From: Thiotrichaceae bacterium UBA973
GTDB taxonomy: Bacteria; Pseudomonadota; Gammaproteobacteria; Eutrophobiales; Eutrophobiaceae
Direction of reading: 5' to 3'
NCBI GenBank assembly: GCA_002292815.1
Contig: DBBX01000001.1
Span: 5,687-58,742 of the forward strand
Length of the DNA: 53,056 nt
Part shown: in pieces, positions 45,934 through 53,056 of the stretch
Layout: every line of letters starts with the position of its first letter
Numbering within the stretch: position 1 is the stretch's first letter
The notes under the pieces: model-generated
The model's input: the letters and a program-made list of their open reading frames with translations, nothing else
Database searches by the model: none
Told to the model about the DNA's origin: nothing
Made by a program: the position numbers and the translations under genes

Positions 45934-47054
45934 TTATCACACGTCACAACATGTCCGTTGTCACTCTTATAATCGGACGACATCGTGCCAAAAAAGTATT
46001 GCAAGATCTGTTTGCGGACGGAATCCACAGCGCCTTATTGACAAGTGCACGTGGCACGCTAATGCAAGATAAGTGGTACCAAGGCATATTGTCGATGATT
46101 AAGCCAGAATTAGCAGTGATCCATATGATAGTGCCAGATCCTTTTGTTGATAGCATCATGGAGCGTGCAGCTAAGCATGCACAACTCCATCGTTCGGGCG
46201 CTGGTTCCATATTCAGTAAACCTTGCGTAGATTTACATATTAAAGGCACATTTCCTTTGTGGCCTATTGATCAAGAGGAATTACCAGAAGAAGATGCATC
46301 AAATGATCTTCACGAAAATCTAACTGCAATCTACTTAATCAGCCAAGGTGAACGGACCGAGGCAGTTTGTCGAGCAGCCATGCATGCAGGATCTCACGGG
46401 CCAGTTATCCTTTTTTCAGAAGGCCATGGCCTACGTGATCGTTTAGGCTGGCTGCGCATCACCAACAAGCCGACAAAAGAAGTTGTTTCTGTTTTGGTTG
46501 AAAATGTTGACGCCGAACTAGTATTTTCTGCTATGGCTGAAGCTGGAAAAGTGCAAAGTGTTGGACGTGGTCTTATATATCGAATGCCAGTACAAAAGGG
46601 ACTAATTAATATCGTCAGCGTCTATTCTCAAACTCGCCATGCCGCTAGTATTCAACAAATTATCCGTGCGATTGATGACATTAAAGGTAACAAAGATTGG
46701 CGACATCAAGATTCAATTGCCATACACGGAGGTGCAACAGCTGGCTTAGAATTTTTAACCAAGCTGTCCCCTAAATCAACACACAAGCCGCATAGATTAA
46801 TTTCGATTATAGTCGATCGCGATCATTCGCAGAAAGTTTCACTACAAATAATCAACATGGGTGCGCCGGGTGCTAACATAAATTATTTTCAACTTTACAT
46901 TCAAACTGACAGCACACAACATCAGGAATTTGCGCAAATAAATATTGTAGTTAATGAGCCCAGTGCTATTGAGTTAGAAAAACGTATTTTAGAAGAAGTA
47001 GAACAAGACTTAATGATCTTTACACAACCTGTTACGGGTTTCATCGCATATTAA
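45930..47054 (+). CDS. Protein with three PII-like domains, partner of DUF1538
   Basis: A 374-residue protein that seems to hold three ferredoxin-like PII-type repeats: about residues 8-105 (SVVTLIIGRHRAKKVLQDL), 130-238 (VVSVLVENVDAELVFSAMAEAG in its second half) and 283-374 (HRLISIIVDRDHSQKVSLQI). PII proteins sense nucleotides or small metabolites and plug transporters, as GlnK does on AmtB. No uridylylation tyrosine of classical GlnB is evident. The ATGA overlap with the DUF1538 gene supports stoichiometric production. An alternative start is Met8. Repeat boundaries are estimates by eye. Confidence 0.72.
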   Translation: MIITRHNMSVVTLIIGRHRAKKVLQDLFADGIHSALLTSARGTLMQDKWYQGILSMIKPELAVIHMIVPDPFVDSIMERAAKHAQLHRSGAGSIFSKPCVDLHIKGTFPLWPIDQEELPEEDASNDLHENLTAIYLISQGERTEAVCRAAMHAGSHGPVILFSEGHGLRDRLGWLRITNKPTKEVVSVLVENVDAELVFSAMAEAGKVQSVGRGLIYRMPVQKGLINIVSVYSQTRHAASIQQIIRAIDDIKGNKDWRHQDSIAIHGGATAGLEFLTKLSPKSTHKPHRLISIIVDRDHSQKVSLQIINMGAPGANINYFQLYIQTDSTQHQEFAQINIVVNEPSAIELEKRILEEVEQDLMIFTQPVTGFIAY

Positions 47055-47183
47055 TTACCAATACAAAATAATAATTGTGCAACTCTGATGTATCGAAGCG
47101 CACCAATTAGTTAAACACTACTCAGCCGCTTTGTCGGCAGTTGATACAGATAGAATTAAATATTAATATCCATTGACCTTATA

Positions 47184-47525
47184 TTATTTTTTAGTTCTTT
47201 TACTCCAAATAGATTCACCAGAAATATTTTTATTTGATATAGACTCTGTTTTTTTATCAGCGTCATCGCTCTCTGCTCCCAAGACTTTTGCTTCCGCTTT
47301 TTTGACGCGTATTTTATTACCATCAAGCTCTTTACCGTTGAGGGCTTTCATCGCTGCCCTGGCTTCACCCTGCATGGGCATCTCAACAAAACCAAATCCT
47401 TTAGAACTTCCTGTCTCTTTATCTAGTACCAAAGAGCATGATTGTACTCTCCCATAAGACTCAAACATCTTCTGAAGTTCTACTTCGGTTGTAGTACGAG
47501 CTATATTGCGTATTAGTATTTTCAT
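47184..47525 (-). CDS. RNA-recognition-motif (RRM) RNA-binding protein
   Basis: A 113-residue protein with one RRM: RNP2 ILIRNI (3-8) and RNP1 KGFGFVEM (42-49), followed by a basic, alanine-rich tail ending KRTKK. Such small RRM proteins occur in cyanobacteria and some Proteobacteria and bind RNA, often in cold response. It starts 7 bp after the stop of the Na/Pi cotransporter gene, so both are probably in one transcript. Its targets are unknown. Confidence 0.9.
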   Translation of the reverse strand: MKILIRNIARTTTEVELQKMFESYGRVQSCSLVLDKETGSSKGFGFVEMPMQGEARAAMKALNGKELDGNKIRVKKAEAKVLGAESDDADKKTESISNKNISGESIWSKRTKK

Positions 47526-47532
47526 AGCTATC

Positions 47533-49332
47533 TTAGCCTGTATCCTGATTTAATGAATCCGGCACTGATAATCTTGCAATGCGTTTTGTTAGTGAATAAA
47601 TCCGTTTCATACTATCAATTAATTCATTCTCAAATTGAGTGACATCAATATTATGTGGACCCTCTTTTTGTAATCTTTCAGACTGTTTTTTCAGTGCATT
47701 GAGTGCCAGTTGATTAATGCTGTCTTTCATATGCACGACAGATTGTGCGGCAACCTCATCCTCATCAATCAAGGAGCCTTTTGCATTAGTCATCGCTTTT
47801 TGTATTGCTTTGTAAAGTTCTTTGAGTATTTCACGTGATGTTTCTGAATCTGAAACGCCTGCCCTTATTGCTTGATGTCCAGTAGCAACCAGGTTTGTTT
47901 CAATCACATCGCCTATACGTTCAAAATCCTCATTGGCTTGTAAGTATCTGATCAGATCGTTGTACTCATTCTCTGATAATTCTTCCATTGTCAGTTTTTT
48001 CAAATATTCTGTAATTTGCATATGAATGATGTCGACCTTATCGTCTAGTTTAGCAATATGATCTAACTCATCATGGTTACTATTTTGATAAGCCATGCGT
48101 ATTTTTTTAAACATCTCTTCTGTTAATTCAGCAAGATGACTTATCTCAAGCCTAACCCTGTCAAGGGCAAGTGCTGGTGTTGCGAGCAACTCATCATCAA
48201 GATATTTTGTCTTTGTGATTGTTTTTTCTTTAATAGTAACTTCAGGTATAAGTCGCTCAACCAGCTTTGCAAGCTGCGTAGTAAATCCAATAAATATAAT
48301 TGTATTAGCAATATTAAAGATGGTATGCGCATTGGCAATTTGCCTTGGCACTTCTGCCGCAAGCTTTGCTGTTGTTGCTGCTGTTAAGTCAGTTGCTGCT
48401 ACTGGTGAAAATTGTGTAACAATATTTGCTAATTGAGGAATAAACATAAGCCATATCAGGACGCCGGCAACATTAAATAGCACATGTACACATGCAGCAC
48501 GTTTGGCTTCTGTCGGTTTGCCTATTGCTGCGAGCACAGCTGTTATGCAAGTGCCAATATTTGCACCGAATGCAAGTGCAATACCAGCAGGCAAGGTAAT
48601 AAAGCCCTGACTTGCCATGACAATCACTATACCCGTTGTTGCAGAAGAGGATTGAACCAAGGCGGTAAAAACTGCAGCGACTAGAATCCCCAGTATTGGC
48701 CTTTCCATACTGGCCATAAGATTAATAAAGGGTTCATAACTACGGAGTGGTGTCATACCTTCACTCATGATACCCATACCAAAAAAGATCAGTCCTAAGC
48801 CCATCAGCATATTGCCATACTGCTTTATGCGGTCATTCTTAGAAAGAAACAACATGGAAAATCCAACCGCAATCATCAGCAAAGCGGCCTTTTCTACTTT
48901 AAAAGCAACAATCTGGGCGGTGATTGTTGTACCGATATTTGCACCCATAATAATGCCAATAGACTGTGAGAAACTCATCAATCCGGCAGAAACAAATCCG
49001 ACCACAAGTACAGTAGTCACTGACGAACTCTGAATCACCGAGGTGACGAAGGCACCGGTAAATGCCGCTGAGAAACGTGTTTTAGTCAACTTGGATAACA
49101 ACTCCTTCATTCTATCGCCAGCCGCTGCTTTCAATCCATCAGACATCTGCTCCATGCCGAATAAAAATAAGGCAAGCCCGCCAATTAGCTCCATCCCCAT
49201 TGTGAACAAGTCCAATTGTTGGACGTCTTTAGTTGCTGCAAATAGCGGATATGAAATGAACAGCGCGATTACGCTAAAAATGATTATAGAAATACGAGCT
49301 GACTTGCGAGATGGAGATTTATACGTAAACAT
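47533..49332 (-). CDS. Na/phosphate cotransporter with PhoU-like C-terminal domain
   Basis: A 599-residue membrane protein of the NptA/YjbB type. Two inverted transport repeats each carry a QSSS motif (Q101-S104 and Q227-S230), with FGANIGT/GANIGTT motifs between. From about residue 395 a helical PhoU-like domain follows, typical of bacterial Na/Pi cotransporters. It imports or exports phosphate using the sodium gradient. It is complete, starts with an N-terminal hydrophobic segment, and is upstream of the RRM gene. Confidence 0.93.
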   Translation of the reverse strand: MFTYKSPSRKSARISIIIFSVIALFISYPLFAATKDVQQLDLFTMGMELIGGLALFLFGMEQMSDGLKAAAGDRMKELLSKLTKTRFSAAFTGAFVTSVIQSSSVTTVLVVGFVSAGLMSFSQSIGIIMGANIGTTITAQIVAFKVEKAALLMIAVGFSMLFLSKNDRIKQYGNMLMGLGLIFFGMGIMSEGMTPLRSYEPFINLMASMERPILGILVAAVFTALVQSSSATTGIVIVMASQGFITLPAGIALAFGANIGTCITAVLAAIGKPTEAKRAACVHVLFNVAGVLIWLMFIPQLANIVTQFSPVAATDLTAATTAKLAAEVPRQIANAHTIFNIANTIIFIGFTTQLAKLVERLIPEVTIKEKTITKTKYLDDELLATPALALDRVRLEISHLAELTEEMFKKIRMAYQNSNHDELDHIAKLDDKVDIIHMQITEYLKKLTMEELSENEYNDLIRYLQANEDFERIGDVIETNLVATGHQAIRAGVSDSETSREILKELYKAIQKAMTNAKGSLIDEDEVAAQSVVHMKDSINQLALNALKKQSERLQKEGPHNIDVTQFENELIDSMKRIYSLTKRIARLSVPDSLNQDTG

Positions 49333-49506
49333 GTGATTTCCCCTTATACATATCTTAAATCGGTTTAGATAAATCTATTTGGTCAATATAATATTATTGA
49401 AAAATTCATGCAATACCAACTAACTGTCGCTTAGAATGCTAAAGTTTGCTTGAATTAATCTTATCATTTTTTATTAAATCATAATAACTCTGACTTATGA
49501 TCTCAT

Positions 49507-49566
49507 GACTAACCGCTAGTGCTATAGTAATATCTCTGTAAATAAGAAAACTAATTTCGGTTAGTC
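49507..49566. repeat. Widely spaced inverted repeat upstream of the PycTM-like gene
   Basis: GACTAACCG (49507-49515) is the exact reverse complement of CGGTTAGTC (49558-49566), separated by 42 bp. It ends 25 bp before the downstream start codon. It may be a paired operator or an RNA stem. Nothing else is recognised in the 259-bp gap. Confidence 0.35.
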
Positions 49567-49591
49567 TAAGTAATGTTTCATTCATTAGAAC

Positions 49592-50152
49592 ATGAACTCC
49601 TCAACATTAAGTGTCAACATTATGCAAAATTATAAAAATAGTAAATCCGAGCAAATTACATTTTTAATGAGTGCCTTAGATGAGGCAGAATCCAGCGTAC
49701 GTGCATTCGATACCAAAGCACAGATTGTTGGTATTGGCTATATCTTTGCCATTGGCATTATTTCGACGATTTCTTCATGGAACCCGGAAAAAACACCATT
49801 TATATTTAGCACAATCTTAATTACTTGGTCATGTGTAATGGTTCCGATTATTATTTTTGGTTCTGTTTTGTATCCCTCGCGAAAAATGGCGCCCCGTCTA
49901 GGTGAAAAATCAAGCCACGTAAAACGGCTTTACCATGTCTCTATTGAATATATAAAAAAAGTCGATACTTATATTTCCGATATCGGCAATTGTGATATCA
50001 CGGCAGAATTAAGTTATGAGTTAATGAAAGTTTCAGCGCTACGTGAACTTAAACGAATACGATTTATTCGAGCATTATTCTTTTCTTGTTTAAGCTTTAT
50101 TATTATTTTTACGTTCCAAGTTATGCGTTCTATCGGAATTGATTTTGTATAA
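49592..50152 (+). CDS. Small membrane protein, resembles Pycsar effector (PycTM/DUF5706-like)
   Basis: A 186-residue protein. A short polar N-terminus contains SSVRAFDTKAQ, which is followed by two adjacent helices (about residues 46-63 and 70-92). Next come a soluble stretch and a helix with ELSYELMKVSALRELKRIRFIRAL, then a last membrane helix (about 160-177). The R-x-x-D-x-KA motif before a hydrophobic pair, and the late xLAxELxxxSxLRxxKxxxxRxA helix, resemble Pycsar transmembrane effectors. No nucleotide cyclase gene is adjacent, so a defence role is unproven. The start may also be Met11. It could be an unrelated housekeeping membrane protein. Confidence 0.6.
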   Translation: MNSSTLSVNIMQNYKNSKSEQITFLMSALDEAESSVRAFDTKAQIVGIGYIFAIGIISTISSWNPEKTPFIFSTILITWSCVMVPIIIFGSVLYPSRKMAPRLGEKSSHVKRLYHVSIEYIKKVDTYISDIGNCDITAELSYELMKVSALRELKRIRFIRALFFSCLSFIIIFTFQVMRSIGIDFV

Positions 50153-50284
50153 ATAATTAATTGAAAAATACCTAACTGATTTTTTATGCGATCATTAGTT
50201 TTTTACTAGGAATGATTCTAAATTTTGTTTAGCCCTTAAGAAAAACAACCTTGATTCGAAGGCATTTAAAATAAATTTTCATAT

Positions 50285-50523
50285 CTATTCAAAATGGTTA
50301 TGCGGTTCTGATTTACAATCAGAGATATCTTCATTTTCCTGTTTCAACACAAGTAATGCGGTTTTGTTGTCAGTACCTAATGTCTTTCATCTTTCATCTG
50401 GCATATAGTCATAATTTCTTTTAATGTTGCTTCGGGAAAGCCTGGTTTACTAACAAATGCTGAGGGTAAGGAGTAAGAGTTCCCCGCCAAAGAGATAAAT
50501 GTTCCCGCTAGACTGCCCTCCAG
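50285..50523 (-). pseudogene. Decayed gene fragment, C-terminal part
   Basis: In the 378-bp gap the minus strand reads protein-like text in two frames. From 50523 down to a TAG at 50377-50379 it gives LAGNSYSLPSAFVSKPGFPE then ATLKEIMTIC. This resembles the end of a receiver domain (xxAFVxKPxxPxxLxxxI). One base over, a frame continues as GTDNKTALLVLKQENEDISD to a TAG at 50285-50287. A stop (50524-50526) and the next gene cut off its upstream part, and there is no start codon. A frameshifted remnant is the best reading; family identity is weak. Confidence 0.4.
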
Positions 50524-50578
50524 TTACTCTTTGTTTTATAATATTCACAACCGCCACATGGACTCTATATCGGACAAA

Positions 50579-51130
50579 ATGACTCTACCAATTAAAACTA
50601 TATATGCATTTTTAAAGCGTATGACATTAGTAGTCTCACTATTATGTTTAAGCGCATGCGAATCACAAACCGAATCGGCTGATAAAGGGTTAATGATAGC
50701 TGATAACATTGCGCAAGAAACAACTTCTATACAACAGGAGACAACCATTACAGCAGAGCCGGAAATTGAAAATAAAAGCTATTTATTTGACGTTACCGAT
50801 CACAGCATTGAAGAACTTGAGGCCCTATTAGTCAGAGCTGAAGAGGTCTCTCAAACTCACCCAGCAGACTTTGAAGACCTGAAAATCGTCATGATTATAC
50901 ATGGTCCTGATATTGATTTATTCACCAGTCAACATTATGAAGAGAACAAACAACTCATTGATCTGGCCTCTCGCCTGGATGCGTATGATGTCATAGATAT
51001 GAAGGTATGTGAGAAAACCATGACACTGCGCGGTGTTGACCGACAAGACATCCCGTCATTTATTGAATCAGTTCCGTATGCGCCAATCGAAATCAAACAA
51101 CGCTTACAAGATGGCTATATAAACCTGTAA
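50579..51130 (+). CDS. DsrE/DsrF-like lipoprotein
   Basis: The start chosen is ATG 50579, giving a normal lipoprotein signal (MTLPIKTIYAF...VVSLLCLSAC). The frame is open from 50531, so a longer N-terminus is possible. The lipobox LSAC is followed by an acidic, Thr/Glu-rich linker, then about 90 residues of DsrE-like fold: KIVMIIHGPDIDLF, a helix, YDVIDMKVCEKTM with the conserved cysteine, and a closing helix ending QDGYINL. DsrE-type proteins take part in sulfur-relay or sulfur-handling chemistry. Lipid-anchored versions are uncommon and act in the periplasm. No sulfur-oxidation genes are adjacent, so the role is unknown. Confidence 0.75.
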   Translation: MTLPIKTIYAFLKRMTLVVSLLCLSACESQTESADKGLMIADNIAQETTSIQQETTITAEPEIENKSYLFDVTDHSIEELEALLVRAEEVSQTHPADFEDLKIVMIIHGPDIDLFTSQHYEENKQLIDLASRLDAYDVIDMKVCEKTMTLRGVDRQDIPSFIESVPYAPIEIKQRLQDGYINL

Positions 51131-51252
51131 TTTCCACTTATCCTTTGTTGGACTTATCAATAGCTAAACAGGAAAAATACCATCGTTTGATTCAACTTAG
51201 CACTACTATATATTGGTGTTTTTTGTAACTTGATTTAGTCATAATTTTTCGA

Positions 51253-51909
51253 ATGAGCAGTATAAAAACAATAGCTCAGTCGGATATTCTGTTTGTATGT
51301 CACGAATGTGATGCCCTGCAACGAGTACCCGCCGTAGAGCCCGGTCATGATGCGATCTGTATTCGTTGTAAATCCCGACTGTTCAGAAATCCTAAGGGCG
51401 GTATAGATAAACCATTGGCTCTCGTTATTGCCGTGATGATCATGTTTATAGTTGCCAACATACATCCCATTATGGACCTTACTATTGTGGGGGTGAAACT
51501 AAGCACCACGATAACCGGCGCGGCCTATGTTTTTTGGCAGTCTGGCAGCCCCGAGTTGGCTGCTATCGTCTGGCTACCCAGTGTATTGGTTCCCGGTTTA
51601 ATCATAGCAGGTCTATGCTACGTCTTATTTTCCATTCGTTTTCAGCTAAACTGGCCTTACACCAAACCCATACTGGTATTGATAGATCGTTTGCTGCCCT
51701 GGGGCATGATGGATGTGTTTTTACTCGGCATACTGGTTTCAATGGTTAAGCTCGCGGACCTGGCAGATATCATCATAGGCTTAGGCTTTTATACGTTTGT
51801 AATAGCGGTTGTATTATATGCGGCAACCATTGCATCACTGGAACCCCATACCCTCTGGGAAAGCCTGCAAGATCAATCGGGCAAGCAGAATGAGTTTGAA
51901 AATGGCTAG
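51253..51909 (+). CDS. pqiA: Paraquat-inducible protein A, first half-type protein
   Basis: A 218-residue PqiA-domain protein. The N-terminal zinc ribbon has CHEC and CIRC pairs (about residues 17-37). Four predicted membrane helices follow, starting near residue 58 (LALVIAVMIMFIVANI). In E. coli PqiA is one chain with two such halves; here the two halves are separate genes, this one and the next. They sit upstream of pqiB and should form the inner-membrane part of a PqiABC/LetAB lipid transport system. The last codons overlap the next gene. Confidence 0.92.
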   Translation: MSSIKTIAQSDILFVCHECDALQRVPAVEPGHDAICIRCKSRLFRNPKGGIDKPLALVIAVMIMFIVANIHPIMDLTIVGVKLSTTITGAAYVFWQSGSPELAAIVWLPSVLVPGLIIAGLCYVLFSIRFQLNWPYTKPILVLIDRLLPWGMMDVFLLGILVSMVKLADLADIIIGLGFYTFVIAVVLYAATIASLEPHTLWESLQDQSGKQNEFENG

Positions 51910-52522
51910 TATTATTGTTAGTGCTAAAGAGCGCGGCATAGCCGGCTGTCATACTTGTGGGCAGGCGGTGAAGATGCAAAATTATGCACAAATCGAGTGC
52001 CCCCGCTGTGGCGCCGAGGTGCATTACAGAAAATATGACAGTATCAATCGCGCCTGGGCCTTTTTGATAGCCGCTTTCATCATGTACATCCCCGCCAACA
52101 CCGAGCCGATGATGCATACTACTTCATTGGGAAATACCAGTGCCGATACTATTTTAGAAGGTGTGATATATTTTTTGTCCCATGGTGACTGGCCACTCGC
52201 ATTGGTGATTTTTTCTGCCAGCGTCATGTTACCCTTGTTAAAAATGATCGCTATTGCCTATGTTTTAATTTCGGTCCAGCGTGGTTCGGTGAGTAGAAAA
52301 ACTGAAAAAACAAACCTCTATAAACTTGCGGAAATTCTTGGAAAATGGTCCATGCTCGATATTTTCGTAGTTGGTTTGATGGCAGGGCTAGTGCAGTTAG
52401 GTGCATTAACGACCATCGCGCCAGGTCCAGCATGCATCGCCTTTGCGGCCGTGGTTATTTTAACCATGTTTGCAGAAATGGCTTTTGATCCAAAATTAAT
52501 CTGGGACCAGGTGGATAAATAA
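51890..52522 (+). CDS. pqiA: Paraquat-inducible protein A, second half-type protein
   Basis: About 210 residues. The start is ATG 51890 or 51902, both overlapping the end of the first pqiA gene; the longer open frame upstream lies wholly inside that gene and is disregarded. A zinc ribbon with CHTC and CPRC opens the protein, followed by AFLIAAFIMYIPANTEPMM and three more helices. It pairs with the preceding gene as the second PqiA half. Its stop overlaps the pqiB ATG by one base (TAATG). Confidence 0.92.
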   Translation: MSLKMASIIVSAKERGIAGCHTCGQAVKMQNYAQIECPRCGAEVHYRKYDSINRAWAFLIAAFIMYIPANTEPMMHTTSLGNTSADTILEGVIYFLSHGDWPLALVIFSASVMLPLLKMIAIAYVLISVQRGSVSRKTEKTNLYKLAEILGKWSMLDIFVVGLMAGLVQLGALTTIAPGPACIAFAAVVILTMFAEMAFDPKLIWDQVDK

Positions 52523-53056
52523 TGACAGACGAACCGACACAGTCAGACACAGATATTTCAACTGCGAACGTAAAACAGAAAAGTAAGGGCTTCTCTGCGA
52601 TCTGGATTATTCCCCTTGTGGCCGCATTAATCGGTGGCTGGATGGTATTTCAAAATCTGCTACAGGATACAGCCAAAATAGAAGTCACGTTTAAAGATGC
52701 GGCGGGCCTGGAGGCAGGAAAAACCGTCGTTAAGGTTCGCGATATAGTTGTCGGGAAAGTTACCGAGATTCACTTCACCAAAGACCTAGGAGTTGCTCGA
52801 GTCGTGATAGAGTTTGACGGTATTCCACCCGAACGCATTACAGATACAACACGTTTCTGGGTAGCTAAACCACGAATCGGTATTGGCGGTGTGAGCGGCT
52901 TGGATACCTTGTTAAGTGGTGCCTATATAGATGCTGATCCGGGAAAGGGTGGAAAACCTGCGACAAAGTTTACCGGGCTGGAAGAGCCTGAGATTTATCA
53001 GATTGGCAATCCGGGTACCCGATACAGACTACAAACTGTACCCCGTCAGCCCCATG
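52522..53056 (+). CDS. pqiB: PqiB MCE-family protein (partial, runs off the window)
   Basis: An open frame from ATG 52522 continues to the window end (178 complete codons). It starts MTDEPTQSDTDIS, has one membrane anchor (about residues 29-45, IWIIPLVAALIGGWMVF), and then an MCE/MlaD domain (VTFKDAAGLEAGKTVVKVRD, then VGKVTEIHF). KPRIGIGGVSGLDTLLSGAY is typical of PqiB. PqiB forms stacked MCE rings that carry lipids across the periplasm. It overlaps pqiA by one base. The C-terminal MCE repeats and any pqiC are outside the window. Confidence 0.95.
   Translation, partial: MTDEPTQSDTDISTANVKQKSKGFSAIWIIPLVAALIGGWMVFQNLLQDTAKIEVTFKDAAGLEAGKTVVKVRDIVVGKVTEIHFTKDLGVARVVIEFDGIPPERITDTTRFWVAKPRIGIGGVSGLDTLLSGAYIDADPGKGGKPATKFTGLEEPEIYQIGNPGTRYRLQTVPRQPH

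Noticed and set aside
1..53056. CRISPR array, insertion sequence, integrase or phage operon
   Set aside because: No regularly spaced repeats, transposase or integrase motifs, or phage structural genes were found on either strand; only the tRNA scar hints at past integration.

Overview
The window is a chromosomal segment of a Gammaproteobacterium with an AT-leaning base composition. This is inferred from gene content: ribonuclease G followed by a YhdP/AsmA-like protein, aconitase B, MlaA, paired PqiA proteins with PqiB, MnmA preceded by a Nudix hydrolase, and class I fumarase. Hopanoid genes (HpnH, HpnB, HpnM-like), glycolate oxidase GlcDEF, an arsenosugar ArsS pair and a 2-aminoethylphosphonate (AEP) pathway point to an environmental, probably aquatic, aerobic or facultative lineage. 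I cannot name the genus. No IS element, CRISPR array or intact phage gene was seen.

Layout. 1-3.15 kb (minus): arsenosugar glycosyltransferase, ArsS radical SAM enzyme, and ManC. 3.2-4.25 kb: a debris zone with a truncated copy of tRNA-Arg, a possible PilZ-domain remnant, an intact tRNA-Arg(CCU) and the C-terminal stub of an arylsulfatase. 4.3-11.3 kb (minus): a four-gene envelope cassette of MMPL/RND protein, YCF48-like BNR protein, DUF1329 and DUF1302. 11.5-16.6 kb: two paralogous Ser/Thr kinases with C-terminal cyclic-nucleotide-binding domains, on the minus strand, enclosing a CBS-domain protein and pgi on the plus strand. 16.8-21.5 kb: an AEP biosynthesis operon (LicC-like cytidylyltransferase, PEP mutase fused to a nucleotidyltransferase, phosphonopyruvate decarboxylase, AEP transaminase). 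It is followed by a dead CheY-like gene not visible as an intact frame. 21.8-27.8 kb: dxs, then hpnH-hpnB and an HpnM/MlaC-like plus MlaA lipid-trafficking pair. 27.9-31.8 kb (minus): glcD, glcE, glcF. 31.9-38.97 kb: rng-yhdP, nudix-mnmA. 39.1-43.9 kb: acnB, an orphan receiver protein and a class I fumarase with an FNR-type box. 44-47 kb: a DUF1538 membrane protein coupled to a triple PII-like protein. 47.2-49.3 kb (minus): an RRM protein and a Na/Pi cotransporter. 49.6-51.1 kb: a PycTM-like membrane protein, a decayed minus-strand gene and a DsrE-like lipoprotein. 51.25 kb to the end: pqiA-pqiA-pqiB, with pqiB cut by the window edge.

How the genes fit together. Many concern the cell envelope: hopanoid side-chain building (HpnH, HpnB) with dxs supplying isoprenoid precursor, lipid trafficking (HpnM/MlaC, MlaA, PqiA/B, YhdP), the DUF1302/DUF1329/MMPL cassette, and AEP that is probably displayed on lipid or glycan through a CDP-activated intermediate. 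Central carbon genes (pgi, acnB, fumarase, GlcDEF) are scattered between them.

The most interesting items are the twin DFS-motif kinase/cNMP proteins around CBS and pgi, the AEP operon with two cytidylyltransferase-type domains beside hopanoid genes, the DUF1538-triple PII pair, and at least three gene remnants plus a tRNA remnant that indicate local decay.
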